A stretch of 35,096 bases of DNA from Alphaproteobacteria bacterium. GTDB lineage: Bacteria; Pseudomonadota; Alphaproteobacteria; UBA2966. The stretch spans positions 1 through 35,096 of the forward strand of contig JABIFY010000098.1 in assembly GCA_018650465.1 (NCBI GenBank), given 5' to 3'. The notes beneath the pieces are model-generated. The model saw only the letters and a list, made by a program, of their open reading frames with translations. It ran no database searches and had not been told where the DNA came from. Within the stretch, counting starts at the first letter, position 1. Each line of letters opens with the position of its first letter. Both the position numbers and the translations under genes were made by a program. Below, piece after piece: positions 26,597 through 33,048 of this stretch.

Positions 26597-28429
26597 TTAT
26601 TTGGCGTCGTCTTCAGCAACTTCCTCAGCTGGAGCTTCTTCCGCTACCGGTGCTTCTTCAGCAACAGCTTCAGCCGGAGCTTCTTCCGCTACCGGTGCTT
26701 CTTCTGCAGCAGCTTCAGCCGGAGCGTCGTCGTCGCCCTGAGCTTTGCTCATGGCTGCACCCAGGATGTCGCCGAGGCTGGCACCTGAATCGGAACTGCC
26801 ATACTGAGCCATCGCTTCTTTTTCTTCAGCGATTTCCAGAGACTTGACCGACAGGGAAACACGACGTGAATCGCGGTCGATGTTGCTGACCTTGGCGTCT
26901 ACCTTGTCACCAACAGCGAAACGATCCGGACGTTGTTCGGAACGCTCGCGTGACAGGTCACCCTTGCGGATGAAGCCGTTCATGCCTTCGCCGAAGCTGA
27001 CATTCAGGCCGTTGACAACGATTTCGGTGACCGTACAGGTCACAATCGAGCCACGCTTGATGTCAGTGGAAGAGGCAAACGGATCTTCAGAGAGCTGCTT
27101 GATGCCCAGTGAGATACGCTCACGGTCTGTATCGACGTCCAGCACAACGGCTTTGACCATGTCACCCTTGGTGTAGGTTGAAATGGCTTCTTCGCCAGGT
27201 GCGTTCCAATCGAGGTCCGAAAGGTGAACCATGCCATCGACGTTGCCGTCGAGGCCAATGAACAGACCGAACTCGGTGATGCTCTTGATTTCGCCTTCGA
27301 TTTCGGTGCCCGAAGGATGGGTCTGGGCGAAATCTTCCCACGGATTTTCAGCACACTGCTTCAGACCAAGGCTGATGCGGCGTTTCTGTGGGTCGACATC
27401 CAGAACCATGACTTCGATTTCCTGGCTGGTAGAAACGATTTTGCCAGGGTGCACGTTCTTTTTCGTCCATGACATCTCGGAGACGTGGACCAGACCTTCA
27501 ACACCAGGCTCAAGCTCAACAAATGCGCCGTAGTCAGTGATGTTGGTGACACGACCCTTGATCTTGCTGCTGATTGGGTATTTGGCTTCTGCACCATCCC
27601 ATGGATCGGCTTCCAGCTGCTTCATGCCGAGGCTGATGCGCTGGGTTTCAGGGTTCACGCGAATGACCTGAACCTTAACGGTTTCGCCAATTGAAACAGC
27701 TTCGGATGGGTGGTTCACGCGACGCCATGCCATGTCTGTGACGTGCAACAGGCCGTCAATGCCACCCAGATCAACGAATGCACCGTAATCGGTAACGTTC
27801 TTGACGACACCTTCAAGGACCTGGCCTTCGCTCAGGTTACCGATCAGCTCGGAACGAGCTTCGGCACGGGTTTCTTCCAGAACGGCACGACGGGAAACAA
27901 CGATGTTACCGCGCATGCGATCCATTTTCAGGATCTGGAATGGTTGCGGTGTGCCCATCAGCGGAGTGATATCGCGCACGGGGCGCACATCGACCTGGCT
28001 GCCTGGCAAGAAGGCTACAGCGCCGTCCAGGTCGACCGTGAAGCCACCCTTGACGCGACCGAAGATAACGCCTTGAGCGCGTTCGTTCTTCTCGTAGGCT
28101 TTTTCCAGATTTTCCCAGGCTTCCTCGCGGCGCGCCTTGTCACGACTGATGACAGCTTCGCCTGCGGCGTTTTCCATACGTTCGAGGAAAACTTCAACCG
28201 TGTCGCCGGACTTCAGCTCAGGGGCCTGGCCAGCTTCAAAAAATTCTTTAAGGGGGACGCGACCTTCGGCCTTCAGGCCTACGTCAATGATCACCAGATC
28301 ATTTTCGATCGCGACAATGGTACCGCGAACAACGGAACCAACGAGGTCATCGGACGTACCGTATGATTCCTCAAGCAGTGCAGCAAAATCTTCTTCCCCG
28401 GCGGGGACTGCGGATGTGATATCAGACAT
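26597..28429 (-). CDS. rpsA: 30S ribosomal protein S1
   Basis: Binds mRNA and helps load it on the 30S subunit. Repeated S1 OB-fold domains are clear: GSVVRGTIVAI (domain 1), GVIFGRVKGGFTVDLDGAVAFLPGSQV (domain 2), then GVVKNVTDYGAFVDLGGIDGLLHV, GRVTNITDYGAFVELEPGVEGLVHVSE, GEIKSITEFGLFIGLDGNVDGMVHLSDLDW and a last divergent one (VTCTVTEIVVNGLNVSF). That makes six, the usual number. At 610 residues it exceeds the ordinary alphaproteobacterial length by a C-terminal Ala/Glu/Pro tail of about 45 residues built from a recent duplication (separate entry). A strong CAGGAGAG ribosome-binding site lies just before the ATG. It is 220 bp after cmk. Confidence 0.98.
   Translation of the reverse strand: MSDITSAVPAGEEDFAALLEESYGTSDDLVGSVVRGTIVAIENDLVIIDVGLKAEGRVPLKEFFEAGQAPELKSGDTVEVFLERMENAAGEAVISRDKARREEAWENLEKAYEKNERAQGVIFGRVKGGFTVDLDGAVAFLPGSQVDVRPVRDITPLMGTPQPFQILKMDRMRGNIVVSRRAVLEETRAEARSELIGNLSEGQVLEGVVKNVTDYGAFVDLGGIDGLLHVTDMAWRRVNHPSEAVSIGETVKVQVIRVNPETQRISLGMKQLEADPWDGAEAKYPISSKIKGRVTNITDYGAFVELEPGVEGLVHVSEMSWTKKNVHPGKIVSTSQEIEVMVLDVDPQKRRISLGLKQCAENPWEDFAQTHPSGTEIEGEIKSITEFGLFIGLDGNVDGMVHLSDLDWNAPGEEAISTYTKGDMVKAVVLDVDTDRERISLGIKQLSEDPFASSTDIKRGSIVTCTVTEIVVNGLNVSFGEGMNGFIRKGDLSRERSEQRPDRFAVGDKVDAKVSNIDRDSRRVSLSVKSLEIAEEKEAMAQYGSSDSGASLGDILGAAMSKAQGDDDAPAEAAAEEAPVAEEAPAEAVAEEAPVAEEAPAEEVAEDDAK
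26631..26720 (-). repeat. Two 45-bp tandem copies in the rpsA C-terminal tail
   Basis: Units 26631-26675 and 26676-26720 differ at only 2 of 45 positions. They encode 15-residue repeats of the APAEAxAEEAPVAEE type in the acidic tail. A shorter, degenerate third copy follows toward the stop. The low divergence suggests a recent in-frame duplication. Confidence 0.88.
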
Positions 28430-28579
28430 TTTCTCTCCTGGAGTGGTGCCAACACCAAAACGACGACCATAAGCCCAAAGTTCCCTTTGTCGGAAACAGG
28501 GTCAGGTTCGCAAATCAACAATTTTCAAATGATTCGTTCTGGATCAGCGCGCCCTGGGTTCACGGTTAACACCGACAAT

Positions 28580-28649
28580 GCAGATATGGAATTGATCCCA
28601 GAATATCTGCGGCATTTTCGACCGCCCGGAAACAGGCCTTGGTTTCCGG
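28580..28649 (-). promoter_or_regulatory. Two stem-loops between cmk and rpsA (S1 leader region)
   Basis: Immediately after the cmk stop, on the minus strand, lie two perfect 8-bp inverted repeats. The first is CCGGAAAC / GTTTCCGG (28626-28649, 8-nt loop). The second is GCAGATAT / ATATCTGC (28580-28610, 15-nt loop). Neither is followed by a T-run, so they are not standard terminators. They could be processing or stabilising elements, or part of a structured rpsA leader like the autoregulated leader of E. coli rpsA. Confidence 0.5.
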
Positions 28650-29282
28650 TTACATTTTGTTCGATACATACTGTTTTGCAGCATCGAATGCAGCGTCTAT
28701 AGCTAAATTTGACGTATCAAGCAAGTGCGCATCGTCTGCGGCCTTCATGGGGGCCGTAGCGCGGGCAGCATCGCGGGCGTCACGTTGCTGCATTTCGGCC
28801 AGCACAACAGCCTCAACGACGGAGCTATCTTTGGCAGATAACTCAAGCCAGCGTCGATGTGCGCGAACCTCATCGCTGGCTGTCACAAATATTTTTGCAT
28901 CTGCATCGGGACAGACCACAGTACCAATATCGCGGCCATCAAGAACTGCACCGGAAAAACCGTCGGGTGGATTGTTGGCAAAATTCCGCTGGTAATCCAG
29001 CAGGGCAGCCCGGACTTCGGGGATGGCGCTGACTTTTGAGGCCATCTCGCCGGATGCTTCGTCCCGAAGGGCCGGGTTCTCCCGGTCTTCAAGCGTTATA
29101 CTGCGGGCTTCGGCGGCGACGGCTTGGGCATCACCGAGTTCGGTCCCGTTGCGGATCACGCGCAATCCCGTCGCCCGATACAGGGCTCCAGTGTCAAGAA
29201 ATGCCAGATTAAACTCTGCCGCCAGCTTTCGGGCCAAGGTCCCCTTGCCGGCAGCGGCTGGTCCATCAATGGCAATAATCAT
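28650..29282 (-). CDS. cmk: Cytidylate kinase
   Basis: Phosphorylates CMP and dCMP with ATP. The P-loop is GPAAAGKGT (7-15), followed by the family's FLDTGALYRA, then GRDIGTVVCPDADAKIFVTAS with the CMP-contacting residues and RRWLEL in the lid. Length 210 is normal. The ATG overlaps the aroA stop as ATGA, so the aroA-cmk-rpsA arrangement is preserved as in many proteobacteria. No anomaly. Confidence 0.97.
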   Translation of the reverse strand: MIIAIDGPAAAGKGTLARKLAAEFNLAFLDTGALYRATGLRVIRNGTELGDAQAVAAEARSITLEDRENPALRDEASGEMASKVSAIPEVRAALLDYQRNFANNPPDGFSGAVLDGRDIGTVVCPDADAKIFVTASDEVRAHRRWLELSAKDSSVVEAVVLAEMQQRDARDAARATAPMKAADDAHLLDTSNLAIDAAFDAAKQYVSNKM

Positions 29283-30613
29283 GAGGCTTTCCTCTCCACA
29301 TTAGAAATATCGGCACCCAGGCCGTTAAACAGATCAGCAAATCCAGGGAAGCTGGTGTCGATAGGGCTGCCGTCATCAACTGTAACAGGCTGATCCGACA
29401 CCAGGCCCAGAACCAGAAAGGACATGGCTATGCGATGATCCAGATGGGTTGCGACGGTGGCTCCGCCTGGAGCGGATGTGCCCCCGTCAATAATCAAACC
29501 ATCAGGCTGCTCAGCCACTTTGATGCCGCAGGCCTTAAGACCTTCAGCCATTACGGCGAGACGATCACTTTCCTTCACCCTGAGTTCAGCGAGACCTTTC
29601 ATGACCGTTTGGCCCGTTGCAAAAGCGGCGGCGATACAAAGAACCGGATATTCGTCAATCATGGAAGGCGCCCTGTCAGCGGGAACTTCGATGCCGTGCA
29701 ATTGACTGCTACGAACCCTGATATCGGCGACGGGTTCACCACCATTATTTCGCTCATCGAGGTACTCAAGATTTGCACCCATTTCCCTTAAAGTAACAAA
29801 AAGTCCATCTCGCAATGTGTTCAGGCAAACATTTCGGACAGTGACGTCACTGTCCGGGCAGAGCAGCGCTGCGACAACAACAAAGGCGGCCTGGGACGGA
29901 TCACCCGGCACATCCACCGGTGCGGCTTTCAATTCCGGTTGGCCCTTCACTGTGATGATATGTTCGCCCTTGCCCCCGGTTTCCGAGTGAATGTCGCCGC
30001 CAAAATAAGTCACCATGCGTTCCGTGTGATCGCGCGTGCGTTCCTTTTCGATGACTGCGGTCTCACCAGGTGCTGCAAGACCCGCAAGCAGTATGGCAGA
30101 CTTGACCTGCGCCGAAGGCACGGGAAGTGTGTAGCGTATTGGCAAGAGTTTTTCCGGCCCTTGCACGCTGAGGGGCAACAAATCATCATCCCTTGCATCA
30201 AACTGAATGCCCAGTTGTTTTAGCGGCGTCATAACCCGTGCCATTGGGCGACTGGACAGGGAGGCATCGCCGGTGAAATGAACCTTGATCGGCTGCTGAG
30301 CGGCGACACCCATCAAAAGCCGGACGGCTGTGCCGGAATTACCGAGATCGACCGCTGTGGCCGGTTCCATCAGCCCGCCAATACCTCGACCTTCAACCAG
30401 ACAGACACCGTCTTGCGTTGTGATGCCCGCCCCCATGGCAACAAGGGCGGAAGCTGTGTCCTGCACGTCTTCGCCTTGCGACAAACCGGTAATACGGGTT
30501 TCGCCAATGGACATGGCACCAAATATCAGCGCGCGATGGGAAATGGATTTATCGCCAGGAACAATAACAGTGCCGGTAAGAGGTGAGGTGTTGCGGGATG
30601 TAAGCGGGTGCAC
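29279..30613 (-). CDS. aroA: 3-phosphoshikimate 1-carboxyvinyltransferase (EPSP synthase)
   Basis: Sixth step of the shikimate pathway, joining PEP and shikimate-3-phosphate; the glyphosate target. The N-terminal PGDKSISHRALI has the catalytic Lys22. DLGNSGTAVRLLMG (PEP/inhibitor-binding region), SSQ.HG, APSMIDEYPVLCIAAAFA, LRVKESDRLAVM and DHRIAMSFLVLGL follow in order. The GNSGTA segment with Ala after Thr suggests a class II-like, possibly more glyphosate-tolerant type; this is inference. The start is GTG at 30613 with a weak TGGA upstream. 444 residues. First gene of the minus-strand series, divergent from the FYDLN gene. Confidence 0.96.
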   Translation of the reverse strand: MHPLTSRNTSPLTGTVIVPGDKSISHRALIFGAMSIGETRITGLSQGEDVQDTASALVAMGAGITTQDGVCLVEGRGIGGLMEPATAVDLGNSGTAVRLLMGVAAQQPIKVHFTGDASLSSRPMARVMTPLKQLGIQFDARDDDLLPLSVQGPEKLLPIRYTLPVPSAQVKSAILLAGLAAPGETAVIEKERTRDHTERMVTYFGGDIHSETGGKGEHIITVKGQPELKAAPVDVPGDPSQAAFVVVAALLCPDSDVTVRNVCLNTLRDGLFVTLREMGANLEYLDERNNGGEPVADIRVRSSQLHGIEVPADRAPSMIDEYPVLCIAAAFATGQTVMKGLAELRVKESDRLAVMAEGLKACGIKVAEQPDGLIIDGGTSAPGGATVATHLDHRIAMSFLVLGLVSDQPVTVDDGSPIDTSFPGFADLFNGLGADISNVERKAS

Positions 30614-30942
30614 AGATATATCCAGGTTAGATCGGCCAGCAGGCCATGAAAAACTTTAAACGAGTTGCAAATTTTCTAGCACACCATTTCATGAACGGCG
30701 AATCCAGAACCTGAGGAAAAAGCCAGATTTTCAGACTGAATCGGGTTTTCACAGAAATAAGTGGCGAATTTCCCGGTTAATGGGCGATTTGATCACAAAA
30801 CGTTTTGACTCACGCAAGTGATCGTGTCAAACGGTCGCTTCAGGTTTGCCTGGCTGCTGTAAAAAGCACTTTGGCAGCCAAAGCGATTCTGGCTTGAACG
30901 GAATCGCTCTAATGTTTTTTGATCAGTCGGAGGTAGAGGCAC
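30614..30942 (+). promoter_or_regulatory. Divergent intergenic region with three stacked inverted repeats
   Basis: This 329-bp region between aroA and the FYDLN gene has no gene. It holds three inverted repeats in a row. IR1 is CGTTTtGAC / GTCAAACG (30801-30833) with an inner TCAC-GCAA-GTGA. IR2 is TGGCTGC / GCAGCCA (30851-30880). IR3 is AGCGATTC / GAATCGCT (30882-30908), followed six bases later by TTTTTT (30915-30920). The stretch AAGCGA (30881-30886) can pair either inside IR3 or with TCGCTT (30835-30840) to extend IR2, an attenuator-like choice. A GGAGG ribosome-binding site follows at about 30930. I see no confident -35/-10 pair for either direction. Confidence 0.45.
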
Positions 30943-31317
30943 GTGGCGAAACCGGAGTGGGGAACAAAAAGGGAGTGCGCTGAATGCGCCACCCGTTTTT
31001 ACGATCTGAATCGCGAACCGATTCTTTGCCCGAGTTGCGAGGCTAAATTTGTCATCGAAGTCGCAAAACCCTCACCCAAGTCCAGGGCCAAGCCCTCTAA
31101 GGTGACTAAACCGGTACCGGTTAAAAGTGAAGAGACTGAAGAGACTGAAGACGATGAAGCCGCCTTGTTGAAAACAGCAGGCATCGAAGAAGACAGCAGC
31201 GACGATGACGGCGAAGAAGATGGCGTTGTCGGCGACGTCTTTGTCGAAGATGACGACGACGAGGATGACGTGTCTAATGTGTTGGATACGCCTGTATCTA
31301 CACCGACCGTTGAATAG
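30943..31317 (+). CDS. FYDLN acid domain protein (TIGR02300-type)
   Basis: Function unknown; a family I know from Alphaproteobacteria only. The start is GTG with GGAGG about 8 nt upstream. The N-terminal 35 residues carry the name-giving RFYDLNREP (18-26) between two cysteine pairs, C12-x2-C15 and C29-x2-C32, together a probable zinc ribbon. The remainder is low complexity: a Lys/Pro/Ser-rich basic segment (about 41-62) and then a highly acidic Asp/Glu region (64-112). The charge split suggests a nucleic-acid or protein-binding adaptor, but this is inference. 124 residues. It is upstream of tRNA-Ala on the same strand. Confidence 0.88.
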   Translation: MAKPEWGTKRECAECATRFYDLNREPILCPSCEAKFVIEVAKPSPKSRAKPSKVTKPVPVKSEETEETEDDEAALLKTAGIEEDSSDDDGEEDGVVGDVFVEDDDDEDDVSNVLDTPVSTPTVE

Positions 31318-31342
31318 AATTAACTAATAAGTTCTGGTTCCA

Positions 31343-31368
31343 GGCCTTTCTGGCTACTCCAGAAAGCC
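31343..31368 (+). terminator. Possible terminator after the FYDLN gene
   Basis: GGCCTTTCTGG / CCAGAAAGCC forms a 10-bp stem with one bulged C and a 5-nt loop. It starts 25 bp after the stop. The following DNA is AT-rich (ATTTATTTT from about 31379) but has no immediate T-run, so termination strength is uncertain. Confidence 0.5.
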
Positions 31369-31418
31369 GGAAAACAGAATTTATTTTAAAATAATTGCCC
31401 TTTCCTGAGGGTTGCCTC

Positions 31419-31447
31419 TTGATTTCCTGAGGCGCTGGAGGCATTAA
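31419..31447 (+). promoter_or_regulatory. Weak candidate promoter for tRNA-Ala
   Basis: TTGATT (31419-31424) and CATTAA (31442-31447) are separated by exactly 17 bp, about 45 bp upstream of the tRNA. The -10 is poor. A direct repeat TTTCCTGAGG (31401-31410 and 31423-31432) and a hairpin TGGAGG / CCTCCA (31436-31453) overlap it. Confidence 0.28.
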
Positions 31448-31491
31448 CCTCCAAGCTCACACCAACCCAAAGGTGTCGCGGCAAAATATTC

Positions 31492-31567
<76 letters not shown>

Positions 31568-31578
31568 AATATTCAGAA

Positions 31579-31616
31579 AGCCGGAATTTCATTATTCATG
31601 AATTTCCGGCTTTTTT
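31579..31616 (+). terminator. Intrinsic terminator after tRNA-Ala
   Basis: A 14-bp stem (31579-31592 and 31598-31611) beginning AGCCGGAA, with one T-T mismatch and a 5-nt loop, ends in TTTTTT. It is 12 bp past the tRNA. It lies between converging tRNA-Ala and the flagellin-like gene and may also act weakly on the latter. Confidence 0.93.
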
Positions 31617-31675
31617 GATTCCTGATTCAATCAGAATATTCAGGGCAATTCCGGTCTTAAGGGAAACTCTCTGGT

Positions 31676-32560
31676 TCAGGCCTTGTTCCCGTCGCTAAAC
31701 GATTGGCTGATGCTCTGCATACCGTTCCTGACGACGCCAACAAGGGCAAACCCATCTACATTGGCGATGGCCAGGGCGGTGGCTCCGAGACGCTGACGGA
31801 TGTCGATGGCCCGCAATTCTGCATTTTGCAAGGTAATTTCCGGGTCGATCAATTCTGCAACACCGTTGGGGATATGGCCGGTCACTGTTTTGGCCGTATC
31901 CAGAGCGCTGCTGACTTTGTCAGCTGTTGTCTGCAGGGTCTTGAGGCGGCTGTCAAATGTTGTCAGGGCAGTGGCCAACAAAGTAGCACTGGCGGTTGCT
32001 TCACTCGTCAGGGTGACACTAACGTGGCTAATCCCCAGGCCTTGCGCGGATAAATCCTCCGACGCAATTCTGATTTTGTCGCCTTGGGTATCCTTGATCA
32101 CAAAGTTGGGCGGATTTTCATCGATAAAGTTCAGGCCGTTGACTTCGCCGAAGGAAACCTGTCCGGCAAGACGTTCGCGCAAGGTTTCGAAGCGGGTTAT
32201 CAGGTCGTCCCTGGCTTCCTGATCGATGTTGGTGGCTTTCGCCTGAAGTGCTATGGCAGCCATTTCAACAATCGTATCGCGTAAGCCTTCGGCGGCCGTC
32301 AGGCCAGCTTGCAAAGAAGTATCGGTGCCAAACAACACGGTTCGTCGGGCGACCAGACCGGCATCCTTGCCCAAAGCGATTTCAACTTGATCGAGCGTCG
32401 TCTTGGTTGTTTCATTTTCGGAAACCGCAAATCGCAGATCGTTTTCAGCGCGCAGGCGGTCGCTCTCCACGATCCCACTGCGGGCGTTGAGTGTCTGAAA
32501 GCCGATCATAGCGGCATCGCTGATCAAACTGACCAATTTCAGGCTCCGAATTTGTTTCAC
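31676..32560 (-). CDS. Orphan, diverged flagellin-like protein
   Basis: I align this by eye to short alphaproteobacterial flagellins such as Caulobacter FljK. The middle AGLTAAEGLRDTIVEMAAIA...FETLRERL...VNGLNFID matches the D1 helix region. LSAQGLGI matches the short central segment. The C-terminus ELIDPEITLQNAELRAIDIR followed by QRLGATALAIAN matches flagellin D0/D1. The N-terminus (MIGFQTLNARSGIVESDRL) is far more diverged and lacks the usual RISTG and KDNAA motifs; the end QSISQSFSDGNKA also replaces the usual LSLF. The start is GTG at 32560, the first possible after an in-frame TGA, with no clear ribosome-binding site. 294 residues. No flagellar gene is nearby. It may be a specialised filament or cap subunit, a secreted paralogue, or a decaying copy; the frame is open. 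Confidence 0.72.
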   Translation of the reverse strand: MKQIRSLKLVSLISDAAMIGFQTLNARSGIVESDRLRAENDLRFAVSENETTKTTLDQVEIALGKDAGLVARRTVLFGTDTSLQAGLTAAEGLRDTIVEMAAIALQAKATNIDQEARDDLITRFETLRERLAGQVSFGEVNGLNFIDENPPNFVIKDTQGDKIRIASEDLSAQGLGISHVSVTLTSEATASATLLATALTTFDSRLKTLQTTADKVSSALDTAKTVTGHIPNGVAELIDPEITLQNAELRAIDIRQRLGATALAIANVDGFALVGVVRNGMQSISQSFSDGNKA

Positions 32561-32594
32561 ACCTGCACATCACGTCCAGGCGTGTCTCAACCAC

Positions 32595-32668
32595 GCGCAT
32601 TTTGTCCGTGTCCTTTGCAGGCACACAAAAATGCGCGCGAAAACATACGCCAAAATGCGGGCGCATTT
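32595..32668. promoter_or_regulatory. Cluster of four AAAATGCGC-type half-sites upstream of the flagellin-like gene
   Basis: GCGCATTTT (32595-32603), AAAATGCGC (32628-32636), AAAATGCG (32652-32659) and GCGCATTT (32661-32668). The first two are perfect inverted 9-mers. The last two form a tight dyad, AAATGCG-GG-CGCATTT. All lie 35-108 bp before the GTG of the flagellin-like gene. This suggests a regulator-binding array. No regulator was recognised. Confidence 0.5.
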
Positions 32669-32779
32669 CGAACAGCCTTCTGCGGATATTTATTCAGAGC
32701 ATACTGCTTCTTGCAGCCTGGATTACTCACCAGACCTGAACCGAACTCACATGCTGTGGCGCGTCTGACGAAGCGAAAT

Positions 32780-32821
32780 CTGCTGGCATAAAGCCATTTT
32801 CTGCTGGCATAAAGCCATTTT
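32780..32821. repeat. Perfect 21-bp tandem duplication
   Basis: CTGCTGGCATAAAGCCATTTT occurs twice head-to-tail (32780-32800 and 32801-32821) with no difference. Each unit contains a small hairpin TGGC-ATAAA-GCCA. It lies in non-coding DNA. Confidence 0.95.
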
Positions 32822-33048
32822 CAGATCACAAATCAGCCGCTCGGCGATACTTCGCCCTCGGTTCTTATGCTTAATATAGTCTTAATTTATGATTTTGGCC
32901 ACTATTTTGATTCGTGGTGAATCGAGGCGACCCCGGTTGGATGGAATCGCCTCAGCCTGGAGCAATTTCAAAGAAAATGCTCTGGTTTGTTGGCATAGAC
33001 CCTGGGCTTGGGCCAATCCTCGTTTCCGTGAAGCCCGGAAATGTTATA

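Larger units (their letters stand above)
32561..33048. other. 488-bp region without a recognisable gene
   Basis: Between the flagellin-like gene and the 3-hydroxyacyl-CoA dehydrogenase gene I find only short frames with no family resemblance. The region contains the half-site cluster at 32595-32668, the tandem repeat at 32780-32821, and a stem-loop GAGCAATTTC / GAAAATGCTC (32960-32982, one mismatch, AAA loop) with no T-run. Toward 33001-33030 TTTCCG / CGGAAA forms another short hairpin past the dehydrogenase stop. Confidence 0.6.

Noticed and set aside
31401-31432. Two copies of TTTCCTGAGG before tRNA-Ala as a repeat array
   Set aside because: Only two 10-bp copies with no third unit; too little to call an array or a CRISPR-like element.
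32445-32666. 73-codon minus-strand frame overlapping the flagellin-like start, as a possible frameshifted N-terminus
   Set aside because: Its translation shows no flagellin N-terminal similarity, so a simple frameshift does not explain the diverged N-terminus.
32978-33010. Short translation FVGIDPGLG resembling a RuvC or IS110-type start
   Set aside because: The similarity covers fewer than ten residues and the frame continues antisense into the dehydrogenase gene with no further match.
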